7,813 bases of DNA from a bacterium (GCA_004560045.1 SFWF01000064.1:1-7813); one strand, 5' to 3'; positions 1 through 7,052 are shown, counted from the stretch's first letter. Notes: a model not told the origin generated them from the sequence alone. Numbers and translations: made by a program.

Positions 1-780
1 ACTGCTGATACAGACGGTAGTTCCTAAAATAAAGAGAAGATTAAATATATTCGAGCCGATCACGTTGCCGACTGCAAGCGCGCTCTCACCCTTTCGGGAA
101 GCGATAAAGGAGGTAACGAGCTCGGGCAAAGAAGTACCTATAGCGCAGACGGTAAGTCCTACGAGGGTCTTTGACATTCCGAGACTCAGTGCAATATTTT
201 CGGCCGAATTTACAACGAGCTGTCCGCCGGTTATTATCATAGCGAGGCCGATAAGCAGGAAGCCGATGCTTTTACCCATAGACATAGTTTTAATATCGTC
301 AGCGGTTACCTCGCGGTTTTTAATGCTTTTATAAAGCATCCAGCCTATATAAGAAGCAAAAAGCACTACAAGAATAACACCTTCGTAAAGCGCAAGCTTT
401 CCGTCACAGACCATAGGAATGAACAAGATCGTCGTAACTATTGCCCAAGGGAAATCGCGTTTTAAGAACTCGTCTGCGGTGGGAATAGGCTTTATCATCA
501 TACATAAGCCTAGGATAAAGAGCAGATTGAAAAGGTTTGAGCCGATAATATTGCCGATAGCCATATCGCCGGCGCCTGCCTCACCGAAAAAGGTCTCCTT
601 TACGCCCGCAGTTATACTTACTGCGGCTTCGGGAGCGCTCGTTCCCATTGCGACGATGGTAAGACCGACTATAGCCGCAGAAACTCCGAGTCTACGGGCA
701 AGTGAAGCCGCGCCGTCCACAAACCAATCGGCACCCTTAACAAGCAGGACAAAACCTATCGCCAAAAGTAAGTAATCCAT
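1..780 (-). CDS. CaCA-family cation antiporter (annotated type: calcium/sodium antiporter), 3' end cut by window edge; probable Mn2+ exporter
   Basis: Integral membrane cation exchanger of the Ca2+/cation antiporter (CaCA) superfamily. The frame is open from the ATG at 780 to base 1, giving 260 residues; family members are usually 310-350 residues, so roughly the last 60-80 are missing. Both alpha repeats are visible: alpha-1 has GTSAPE (residues 46-51) and GSNLFN (80-85), alpha-2 has GTSLPE (215-220) and GSNIFN (242-247). The Glu of each GTSxPE motif is the expected ion ligand. Hydrophobic segments fill the rest, with a polar central loop near 151-170. The start is fixed by an AAGGAG site (788-793) seven bases upstream. 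The gene is a close paralogue of the next gene upstream (971-1969), with blocks such as GAASLARRLGVS and GLTIVAMGTSAPEAAVS shared exactly. It follows its own Mn2+-type riboswitch, which is why I infer Mn2+ efflux. The family call is firm; the substrate is inference. Confidence 0.93.
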   Translation of the reverse strand, partial: MDYLLLAIGFVLLVKGADWFVDGAASLARRLGVSAAIVGLTIVAMGTSAPEAAVSITAGVKETFFGEAGAGDMAIGNIIGSNLFNLLFILGLCMMIKPIPTADEFLKRDFPWAIVTTILFIPMVCDGKLALYEGVILVVLFASYIGWMLYKSIKNREVTADDIKTMSMGKSIGFLLIGLAMIITGGQLVVNSAENIALSLGMSKTLVGLTVCAIGTSLPELVTSFIASRKGESALAVGNVIGSNIFNLLFILGTTVCISS

Positions 781-809
781 AATTTTTCTCCTTTTTGTAA
801 ATATTTATT

Positions 810-860
810 AAAAAACAAGACTATTATCCCACGACAAAAATCGTGAAATAATAGTCTTGT
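810..860 (-). terminator. Intrinsic terminator acting as expression platform of the first-antiporter riboswitch
   Basis: On the minus strand, bases 860-841 pair with 834-815 in a 20-bp stem containing two G-U pairs, with a 6-base loop (835-840). A run of six T (815-810) follows directly. The 5' arm reuses bases 846-854, which form the 3' strand of aptamer helix P1, so the terminator and the folded aptamer exclude each other. It lies 16 bases before the ribosome binding site, so it would abort transcription before the gene at 1-780. Confidence 0.92.
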
Positions 861-945
861 CATTTACTATATTACCCGACTCCGAACGGAGCGTGATGAC
901 GAATAATATAACACCCTTAAGGATGCTGACTACTCCCTATTACTT
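846..945 (-). promoter_or_regulatory. yybP-ykoY Mn2+ riboswitch aptamer (copy 1)
   Basis: The minus strand shows the hallmarks of the yybP-ykoY family, known to sense Mn2+. The 5' GGGAGTAG (937-930) and the 3' ACAAGAC motif (860-854) flank helix P1, in which 945-937 pairs with 854-846 over 9 bp including one G-U. A short hairpin follows (CATCC/GGGTG around a TTAA loop). The second long helix (TATATTA with TAATATA) encloses the signature CGTCATCACG (901-892), a CTCC-GTTC-GGAG hairpin and CGGG. These elements appear in the family's order and spacing. P1 overlaps the downstream terminator, so ligand binding should switch the gene ON. The aptamer begins 25 bases after the stop codon of the preceding antiporter, with no terminator between, so it may gate read-through transcripts as well as a local start. 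Confidence 0.9.
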
Positions 946-946
946 G

Positions 947-975
947 AGTATAAAACTTAAACGATATGAATTAAA
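947..975 (-). promoter_or_regulatory. Weak candidate promoter before riboswitch copy 1
   Basis: A minus-strand TATACT (952-947) could serve as a -10 box and would start transcription near 940, inside the 5' strand of P1. The hexamer 17 bases upstream (TTTAAT, 975-970) matches TTGACA at only three positions and overlaps the preceding stop codon. The start it predicts would shorten P1, so transcription may instead come from the upstream antiporter gene. Low confidence. Confidence 0.25.
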
Positions 976-1969
976 AAATATTGTATGCTCTTGCTATAAT
1001 ATACGCGAGGTAGATGGCGTAAAGAGCAACCGAAGCGCCGCCCTTTGTTTTTTGCAGCTTAGTACCGTGGAGAGAGAAGAGATACATCATTGCGGTGAAG
1101 CCTAAAAGCAGGATCGCGTCGATAAGGATGCCCGTTCCTAAATCGACCTCAATGGGGTTGATGGTCGCGGCCATGCCGAGAATAAAGAGCAGGTTCAACA
1201 TATTGGAGCCTACTACGTTGCCGATCGCCATATCGCATTCTCCCTTTTTGGCGGCAACGATAGAGGTAACAAGCTCGGGCAGAGAGGTTCCGCAGGCAAC
1301 GATGGTAAGTCCTATAAGCATCTCGCTCATACCGAGGTCTGAGGCTATCTTAGATGCACTTTTAACGACGCAGTCTCCTCCGATAACGATAAGCACTATA
1401 CCGATAAGCAGGAAGATTATGCTCTTAAGCAGTGAAACGTTGGCGATCTCGCTTTCGTCGGCAGGAATACGGTTTTTTACGGTCTTATATATTACGTAAC
1501 CGAGGTAAGAAACAAGGAGCACAAGAAGGACGATACCTTCAATTCTTCCGATTTCCGGGCTTCCGCTTGCCGTACCGAAAAAGGCAACCATTATAATGAC
1601 CGCGACGGTTGCTATCAGGTTCCAGGGATAGTCACGAACGAGAATTTCCTTGGTGGTAGGCACCTTGGTCATAAGCATACAGACGCCGAGAACCACGAGA
1701 AGATTGAAAAGATTCGAGCCGATAACGTTACCGAGGGCAATTTCATTCTGACCGCCGAGGGAGGCCGAAATGCTTACCGCGGCTTCCGGAGCAGAGGTAC
1801 CCATTGCAACGATGGTAAGGCCTATTATCGCGGGAGAAACTCCGAGTCTACGGGCAAGGGAAGCAGCGCCGTCTACAAATATATCGGCGCCCTTTATAAG
1901 CGCAACAAAAGCGACTACAAGCACGACGTAGGGCACCGTAAAGTGAAGCGATAAAAGTTGTTCTACCAT
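971..1969 (-). CDS. CaCA-family cation antiporter (annotated type: calcium/sodium antiporter), complete; probable Mn2+ exporter
   Basis: Complete 332-residue polytopic membrane exchanger of the CaCA superfamily, typical in length for the bacterial YrbG-like type. Two inverted alpha repeats are clear: alpha-1 with GTSAPE (57-62) and GSNLFN (84-89), alpha-2 with GTSLPE (227-232) and GSNMLN (254-259). Glu62 and Glu232 are the expected ion ligands. About ten hydrophobic segments can be seen, with a charged loop around 162-177 between the two halves. The start is set by GGAGG (1977-1981) seven bases before the ATG. It is a paralogue of the next gene downstream (1-780) and has its own promoter, riboswitch and terminator upstream. 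Family membership predicts exchange of a divalent cation against Na+ or H+ at the cytoplasmic membrane. The Mn2+ riboswitch makes Mn2+ efflux the best guess, but this is inference from context. No yrbG symbol is given because the substrate is unproven. Confidence 0.95.
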   Translation of the reverse strand: MVEQLLSLHFTVPYVVLVVAFVALIKGADIFVDGAASLARRLGVSPAIIGLTIVAMGTSAPEAAVSISASLGGQNEIALGNVIGSNLFNLLVVLGVCMLMTKVPTTKEILVRDYPWNLIATVAVIIMVAFFGTASGSPEIGRIEGIVLLVLLVSYLGYVIYKTVKNRIPADESEIANVSLLKSIIFLLIGIVLIVIGGDCVVKSASKIASDLGMSEMLIGLTIVACGTSLPELVTSIVAAKKGECDMAIGNVVGSNMLNLLFILGMAATINPIEVDLGTGILIDAILLLGFTAMMYLFSLHGTKLQKTKGGASVALYAIYLAYIIARAYNIF

Positions 1970-1989
1970 ATTATGACCTCCAACAAAAT

Positions 1990-2036
1990 AAAAAAGAGAC
2001 TATTATTGTATGCGAAAAACACACAATAATAGTCTC
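1990..2036 (-). terminator. Intrinsic terminator acting as expression platform of the second-antiporter riboswitch
   Basis: Minus-strand bases 2036-2020 pair with 2012-1996 in a 17-bp stem with one G-U pair, around a 7-base loop (2013-2019). Six T follow (1995-1990). The arm 2032-2023 is also the 3' strand of aptamer helix P1, so the two structures compete. The gene's GGAGG site begins nine bases after the T run. The stem shares the block GACTATTATT with the terminator at 810-860. Confidence 0.92.
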
Positions 2037-2120
2037 GTTATTTAATGCATTACCCGGTGGTTTCCCACGTGATGACGATTAATGCAACGCCGAAAGGCGC
2101 TAACTACTCCCTAATATTAC
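2023..2120 (-). promoter_or_regulatory. yybP-ykoY Mn2+ riboswitch aptamer (copy 2)
   Basis: Same architecture as the aptamer at 846-945. P1 pairs 2120-2111 with 2032-2023, with one T-T mismatch and two G-U pairs. GGGAGTAG (2111-2104) is followed by a GCGCC/GGCGT hairpin. The long helix TGCATTA/TAATGCA encloses the signature CGTCATCACG (2077-2068), a GTGG-GAAA-CCAC tetraloop hairpin and CGGG. A GAGAC motif closes the element. Helix sequences differ from copy 1 while pairing is kept (compensatory change), which supports a real RNA fold. P1 and the terminator are mutually exclusive, predicting Mn2+-induced expression of the gene at 971-1969. Confidence 0.92.
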
Positions 2121-2126
2121 GATATT

Positions 2127-2155
2127 ATAATATCAATTTACAAGGAAAATGTCAA
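2127..2155 (-). promoter_or_regulatory. Sigma-70-type promoter for riboswitch copy 2 and its antiporter
   Basis: A perfect TTGACA -35 box (2155-2150, minus strand) is followed after exactly 17 bases by TATTAT (2132-2127) as -10. The predicted start, near 2120, coincides with the first base of aptamer helix P1, which supports both calls. It begins 17 bases beyond the esterase stop codon, so the antiporter module has its own transcription start. Confidence 0.85.
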
Positions 2156-2171
2156 GAAAAAGTTTTCAACT

Positions 2172-5100
2172 TTAATTGGCAAGCCATACGAAGGGGGATG
2201 CACAATAGCCGTAGACGCCTCCGATAGTGTTGTAGAGATTGATGGTGGGTCTATTTCTGTAGCCCATACGAACGCCGGTAATCTCAGATACGCCGTCGGC
2301 AGAAACGGTGACGACATTATTCGAAAGCGTTCCCGTTGCGGCTACCCAGTTACCCGAAATGTCTCTGACCTCAAGTTCATTAACCATATCGCCCTTAGTC
2401 AGCATAAGGCCTTCGGCGATATGGCTGAAGGTTATGGTCGCGGTAGCGCCGTTTGCGGTTATGGTGTCGTAAAGGGGACCCGAATATTCAGGAGTCTTGT
2501 CGTAGTCGCCTAAAGGATAGTAATAAGTAGTAAGGGCGGCGTTGGCAAGAGCCTTTGCGATGGGAAGCTTGTCGGTGGGATGAATATCGAGCTTACCGTT
2601 GGCGGCGAGGGTATCCTCATAGGAGAGCATCGTGCAAACGGTGACTCCGTCCATGGTGCGGGCGGCCTCGCCCTGAGCAATACGGATGTTATGTTCGTCG
2701 ACAACTGCACCGTTACGATCATAGTCGCCATCATTCTCGTAGAGCATTATCTGAACGGTGTAGAAGGGCAAGGTAGGATCGTCCATACGGGTGCGCCAGC
2801 AGTCGACCATAGTCCTGAACATATCAAGATAGCGGTAGGCCTCCCCTATTCCGCGGTTGGATTCGCCCTGATACCAGAGAACGCCAGCGGTGGTAAGCTT
2901 TTCGATAGGCTGAATTTGATTTCTGTAGAGGTCGTGGTGACCCTGATCGTAGTATTGGTAGTCGGAATGGGCAAGGTGATCGAAGTCGTACTTCTCACAG
3001 AAGCAGTAGTCCTCGTGAACCCAGTCGTCGATTCGGGAAGCACCCTGAGAGCAGGAAATGATGCCTACAGGGATGCTGTTATCGAGGGCATAGCTCAGCT
3101 CCTGAGCGAAGAGAACACCAACTGCCGTAGCGCTTTCGACTACGTTCGGGGCGAAGGAATACCAGCCCTTAGTTCCTCTGTATGAATAGCGAAGGAGAGA
3201 GTTTTCTCCGACGGTGCCGGTCTGCTCGGTGGATTTGAGGTTAAACTCCATGTTGGACTGACCCGAGGCAATAAATACGTCGCCTACAAGCACGTTTGAA
3301 TAGGTCTTCTCGACTCCGCCGAAGTTGGTCTTAAAGGTGACGGGAGTGGTGGAGACCTCCATAGGCTCGAAGTAGACCTCCCAGGCGTTGCCTTCAGAAT
3401 TTACGGTCCTGGTCTGATTTCCGATAGTGATCTCGCCCGTGCCCTTACCCGTTCCGTAAACGCAGATGGGCTTGTTGCGCTGAAGGATCATATTGCTCTT
3501 AAACACAGGGGAAAGCTCAAGAGAAAACTCGCTCCAAATGGCGTAGAGGGTTGCTCCGTCCAGCTCGGCGGTAACGATGTTACTGTCGATAATATCGCCG
3601 TCCTTTGTAAGGCTCCAGCCGACAAAAGTGAACTTCTCGCGGGAGGGAGTTGCGATAGCGAAAGGAGCGCCGATGGTCTGAGCCGATTTTATCGATGTCT
3701 TAGTGCCTCCGAAGGTTCCCTCGTTGGCGTCGAAGTTTATGATAGGAGTATGTTCGTTATTCATTTTTACAAGATCGCAAATATTAGTCATATTATCACG
3801 GTTAAAGTCTGTATTCTTAAACTTGGCTGCGCCGATAAGGGTTGAACGAAGGGCGATTATATCTCCGCTTCCTCTTCCTGCGCTGTCCTCGTTTACGTCG
3901 CCGATGGTGGTTCCGTAGAGGCGGTGAAGAGGTCCGCTCTGATCGTTATCAGCGGCATACCAGATATCCTCAGAAAAGCCGCTCATATTATCGAAGGCAG
4001 CTTTACCCATCATCTGCGCAGAGGTAAGATGGGTCTGAGCAACGTTTGTGGAGCCGGTGTTGCTATAATTATTAGCGTAAGCGTTCTCGGTCTTGGAGGT
4101 GACGCTACTACCTGTCTGGAAGGTGGGATAAGAGAAGGAATAGTTATTCTTTCCGGTGTAGTCTGCCAACCAGGCAGAGCCAAGAATTCCGTTCTGCTTA
4201 GAAGATTCGGGACTTGAAAGCTGAGCCGAAGACCAGCAGTCGGAAATATTCAGAAGTGCCGTGGACCCGTTGTTCATAACGAAGCCGACGATTCCGCCGG
4301 TGGCCGAAAGGTTGCCGTCGCTGTAGTTATTGATATATACCGTTTCGTCTGCGAAGCATCCCGTAACGTTGGTGGTTCCGCTATTATGCCAGCCGAGTAT
4401 CGCGCCGACGGTACCGATAGCGCGGTCGGCAACGTTATCGCTCGTGGCGTAGCCGTTTTCCAGCGCCCATTCCTTGGTGTAGCCTGCGTAGAAGTAAGAA
4501 TTTCTAACGCCGAGGTTTTTGATGGTTGCACCTGCGGAAGCAAGGAAGATACCTGCAACCTGAGTTTTTATATCCTCGGGATACCAGATTCCTTGAACGG
4601 TGTAGCCGTTTCCGTCGTAGGTTCCGCCGAACCGATGGCCTGCGGCACAGTAGGCACGAGTTGCATAATCGTTTATCCAGAGCCAGGAAGCGAGATTTTC
4701 GTTTTTATACCAATCGGGCTCGGTAACGTCGTTTACGAAGATATCGCAGACCTGCTTATAGTGAGCCTCGTTATTGTCAGAATAGGCAAGATATGCAAGC
4801 TGACCTGCGTTTTCGACAAGGTAAGGATCGGTTTCGGTACCCGAGCCCTTAAAGGTGCTGATTCCGAGACCGTTCCAGTTACCTTCCTCGAGGCCTGCGA
4901 AGACGCGGAGAGTGGGATAGGAATCCTTGGTGGCGCAGAAGGGCTCGCCAAGCTTAAAGTTAAGGATAGCTCCCTGTCCCTTACAGCTTTCGCCAACATT
5001 TCCGTAGCAGTTCGTCTGCTTTCCCGCGCTGTTTCCGTGAATGGAGGTGGTGGAGTAGCAGTTGGTAACGTTTTGACGGGTAGCGACGCCGCCGTAGGTG

Positions 5101-6788
5101 TAGCTCCAGGTGCCGCCGAGTATTCCGCCGTTTTGCTCTGCTGCACCGAGGGTGGCAAGGCTGTAACAGTTGGTGATGTTAAGACTTGCATCGCCGCCGC
5201 CGAAGATTCCTCCTGCGACAAATCCGATTACAGTAACATTTTTACCTACGTAGCAATTATCGACGGTTCTGACTGTAGTGCCTCTACCGTTACCGATAAG
5301 GGCGGCTCCGTTATTGGTTGCTTTAACGTAAGCAGAATCGACGCCGAGGTTTTTAATAACTACGGCACTGTTTTCGACTCCCGGAATGAGGGCCACGGCG
5401 GGGGAGTTGTAGGAGGTGGCAGGGATGCCTAAGGAATAGTACATACCGTAGACGGTGTGACCCTGTCCGTCGATGCTTCCGCTGAATTCGGTGGTGTTAC
5501 CGGTGGTATACCACTGCCTTGCGTTGTAGCCGTTGGTTATTTCGCCCGTCTGCCAATCTATCTGATCGACAGCGTTAAGATAAATATCATTTGTGAGGAC
5601 GTAGTTTGCGCCGCCGCCGTTTTTAATAACATAGGCTAGCTCTTCGGGGGTGGAGATGATAACATTTCCCTTATCATCCATCGCGGTAGGGGTGGCTTCG
5701 GTGCCGTCCCAGATATCGAGGATTTCCTTATTGAAGACCTTTAAGGTGGGGTAAGAATCGGTTAAAACGTAGGCTTTCTGCGTATTAAGACCGGGCATAG
5801 TTTCAAATGCGCTATCGCCCATCATCTGAGTGTTACCCAGTCCCGAAACACCAAGGGCGTCGGGAGCCCAGTCTGTGCAGTAGTTAAACTTGGTGTCGGT
5901 GGAACCCTGGCCGGTAAAGGTGAGGTTGCCAAAGGTGTAGCAGTAGTCGAACTTATAGCCTGCGGAGTTGTCGCGGCCGCCGCAAAGCATAAAGCGGTTA
6001 TTGTAGATATAGACCTTATCGGGTTCGTTGAAGGTCTCGACGTCAGAGGGAACGGCATAGCAGTTGGTAAGAACCACCGAGGCCGACGTATTAGATTTTA
6101 AATCGCCTACCAGGCCTGTGAAAACGGCCTTCATAGTAACGTCAGAGCCTATAAAACAGCGGTCGATAGTAATTTTAGCCGCAGAGGAGTTATAGGCATA
6201 GCCGACGAGGCCGACCTGACCCGTATAGGCAAGAGCGGCGGTTTGGTGATTGTTTTTAAGGGAAAGGTAAGCCTTATCGATTCCCACATTTTTAATTTCG
6301 GCGCCTGCGGCAACCGTTGGGAAAAGTCCTGCGGCAACACTGCGGTCGGCAGTAGTTCCCTCGGGAGCGGTAAAGGTCTCGTTAACGTATAGACCGTAGA
6401 CCATATATCCGTCGCCGTCGAAAACACCTGCAAAGGCGGTATCGGCAGAAGCCGCACCAAGGTCTGCGGTTCCCCAGGAGATCGGAGAATTTGAAATCCA
6501 ATCTGACGAAAGGGCGGGATTAATATAGATATCCCCCGTCATTTTATAATATTGCTTTTCTCCGTTTCCGCTTAGACCCGTGGAGGTAACGGCCAGCATA
6601 AGCTCGGCAGGGGTTGAGACGAGATAGGGGTCGTTCACGGTTCCCGAGCCCTCGCTAAAGGAGGTAGCGGCGCTTCCGTCCCATTCGCCTGTAGCAGCCG
6701 ACACGAAGGTTACGGCGATCGCCGAAGCGATTATTGCCACAGAAAGAATAAGCGCTAAGATCTTTCGGGATAAGGCATCAAATTTCAT
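2172..6788 (-). CDS. Large secreted multidomain sialate O-acetylesterase-type (SGNH) carbohydrate esterase with GLUG repeats, dockerin-like segment and Flg_new domain
   Basis: Secreted protein of about 1538 residues. In order: signal peptide (1-32; hydrophobic core, cleavage near VSA-A); three GLUG-type repeat units (34-357, 358-635, 636-960); a dockerin-like segment (963-1011); a Flg_new/InlB-type repeat (about 1014-1087); and a SASA-family catalytic region (about 1093-1538). The active-site blocks are intact: GQSNM with nucleophile Ser1178, WYQGESN at 1305-1311, and DIH with Asp1401 and His1403. The family removes O-acetyl groups from sialic acids or from plant polysaccharides such as xylan; the substrate cannot be told here. 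There is no membrane anchor or sorting signal at the C-terminus. An ATG at 6797 also opens the frame (MNFMKF), but the AGGA site (6800-6797) overlaps it and sits eight bases before the ATG at 6788, so I choose the latter. The catalytic call is firm; the role of the repeats is inference. Confidence 0.93.
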   Translation of the reverse strand: MKFDALSRKILALILSVAIIASAIAVTFVSAATGEWDGSAATSFSEGSGTVNDPYLVSTPAELMLAVTSTGLSGNGEKQYYKMTGDIYINPALSSDWISNSPISWGTADLGAASADTAFAGVFDGDGYMVYGLYVNETFTAPEGTTADRSVAAGLFPTVAAGAEIKNVGIDKAYLSLKNNHQTAALAYTGQVGLVGYAYNSSAAKITIDRCFIGSDVTMKAVFTGLVGDLKSNTSASVVLTNCYAVPSDVETFNEPDKVYIYNNRFMLCGGRDNSAGYKFDYCYTFGNLTFTGQGSTDTKFNYCTDWAPDALGVSGLGNTQMMGDSAFETMPGLNTQKAYVLTDSYPTLKVFNKEILDIWDGTEATPTAMDDKGNVIISTPEELAYVIKNGGGANYVLTNDIYLNAVDQIDWQTGEITNGYNARQWYTTGNTTEFSGSIDGQGHTVYGMYYSLGIPATSYNSPAVALIPGVENSAVVIKNLGVDSAYVKATNNGAALIGNGRGTTVRTVDNCYVGKNVTVIGFVAGGIFGGGDASLNITNCYSLATLGAAEQNGGILGGTWSYTYGGVATRQNVTNCYSTTSIHGNSAGKQTNCYGNVGESCKGQGAILNFKLGEPFCATKDSYPTLRVFAGLEEGNWNGLGISTFKGSGTETDPYLVENAGQLAYLAYSDNNEAHYKQVCDIFVNDVTEPDWYKNENLASWLWINDYATRAYCAAGHRFGGTYDGNGYTVQGIWYPEDIKTQVAGIFLASAGATIKNLGVRNSYFYAGYTKEWALENGYATSDNVADRAIGTVGAILGWHNSGTTNVTGCFADETVYINNYSDGNLSATGGIVGFVMNNGSTALLNISDCWSSAQLSSPESSKQNGILGSAWLADYTGKNNYSFSYPTFQTGSSVTSKTENAYANNYSNTGSTNVAQTHLTSAQMMGKAAFDNMSGFSEDIWYAADNDQSGPLHRLYGTTIGDVNEDSAGRGSGDIIALRSTLIGAAKFKNTDFNRDNMTNICDLVKMNNEHTPIINFDANEGTFGGTKTSIKSAQTIGAPFAIATPSREKFTFVGWSLTKDGDIIDSNIVTAELDGATLYAIWSEFSLELSPVFKSNMILQRNKPICVYGTGKGTGEITIGNQTRTVNSEGNAWEVYFEPMEVSTTPVTFKTNFGGVEKTYSNVLVGDVFIASGQSNMEFNLKSTEQTGTVGENSLLRYSYRGTKGWYSFAPNVVESATAVGVLFAQELSYALDNSIPVGIISCSQGASRIDDWVHEDYCFCEKYDFDHLAHSDYQYYDQGHHDLYRNQIQPIEKLTTAGVLWYQGESNRGIGEAYRYLDMFRTMVDCWRTRMDDPTLPFYTVQIMLYENDGDYDRNGAVVDEHNIRIAQGEAARTMDGVTVCTMLSYEDTLAANGKLDIHPTDKLPIAKALANAALTTYYYPLGDYDKTPEYSGPLYDTITANGATATITFSHIAEGLMLTKGDMVNELEVRDISGNWVAATGTLSNNVVTVSADGVSEITGVRMGYRNRPTINLYNTIGGVYGYCASPFVWLAN
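3528..3749 (-). other. Flg_new (Listeria-Bacteroides) repeat domain within the esterase
   Basis: Residues about 1014-1087 carry the family pattern: an opening INFDANEGTFGG, a central FTFVGWS and a closing ATLYAIWSE. Such beta-grasp-like repeats are common in Gram-positive surface proteins. Here a single copy seems to act as a spacer between the dockerin-like segment and the catalytic domain. Confidence 0.8.
3756..3902 (-). other. Dockerin-like calcium-binding segment within the esterase
   Basis: Residues 963-1011 hold two loop-helix motifs. The second (DFNRDNMTNICD) has the canonical D1-N3-D5-D12 ligand spacing. The first starts GDVNEDS but its last Asp falls at position 13 rather than 12, a one-residue insertion. 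The segment is internal, whereas most dockerins are terminal. It may bind a cohesin or only stabilise the protein through calcium; no cohesin is seen in this window. Confidence 0.72.
3909..6689 (-). repeat. Three tandem GLUG-type protein repeat units (about 280-325 residues each)
   Basis: The units span 6689-5718, 5717-4884 and 4883-3909. Each opens with a W-D/N-G segment (GEWDG, DIWDG, GNWNG) and a line ending in an A/G-x-L-x-x-x-x motif. Each then shows in order a GDIYIN-like strand, an FDGDGYMVYG-like turn, an IKNLGVDSAY-like strand, several G-hydrophobic-hydrophobic-G segments followed by NCY or DCW, and, in units 1 and 2, a closing DSYPTL-[KR]-VF. The pattern predicts parallel beta-helix-like structure, probably for glycan or surface contact. 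Copies have diverged at the DNA level, so this is an old duplication. Confidence 0.85.
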
Positions 6789-6827
6789 AAAATTCATCCT
6801 TTCGTATGAATATATTTATACAATGTA

Positions 6828-6856
6828 ATTTTAACATATATAATAACAAATTTCAA
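6828..6856 (-). promoter_or_regulatory. Sigma-70-type promoter of the esterase gene
   Basis: Minus strand TTGAAA (6856-6851), a 17-base spacer and TAAAAT (6833-6828) form a good promoter. The predicted start near 6820 leaves a leader of about 32 bases before the ATG at 6788. The upstream sequence is strongly A/T-rich (about 6857-6920), as in an UP-like region. Confidence 0.7.
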
Positions 6857-7030
6857 TACAATTTTATTGCATTATTTATAAAAAACATACAATATTTTAC
6901 AAAAATTCAACTACACCTATTATAAGATATATTTTCATCGGGAACAATTCCGTATTTTGATTAAAATTAGCATTTTCTTGAATATCGGCGGCTAATAAGC
7001 TTTGTTTATACTAAATTTGCGATATTTTAA

Positions 7031-7052
7031 GGGTCGTTTCGGACACCGACCC
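7031..7052. repeat. Small inverted repeat, possibly a dispersed intergenic palindrome
   Basis: GGGTCG (7031-7036) and CGACCC (7047-7052) flank 10 bases. On the minus strand it follows GTAGG, giving a GTAGGGGTCGG...CGACCC layout that resembles short palindromes often scattered between genes in gut Clostridia. Only one copy is in the window, so dispersal is a recollection of pattern and not shown here. Confidence 0.4.

Noticed and set aside
65..775. Short plus-strand frames over the antiporter genes
   Set aside because: They are antisense to the clear alpha-repeat motifs of the CaCA proteins and have no recognisable product.
2159..2173. Small hairpin AAAGTT/AACTTT plus T-rich tail after the esterase, as a terminator
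   Set aside because: Only six A/T-rich pairs, and it overlaps the stop codon; too weak to call.
2580..3185. A 201-residue open frame on the plus strand
   Set aside because: It is opposite the esterase catalytic domain, whose GQSNM, WYQGESN and DIH blocks prove the minus-strand reading.
4386..5432. A 348-residue open frame on the plus strand
   Set aside because: It lies entirely opposite the esterase GLUG repeats, has no convincing ribosome binding site and is low-complexity in Gly/Ala/Val. It is a mirror of codon bias in the real gene.
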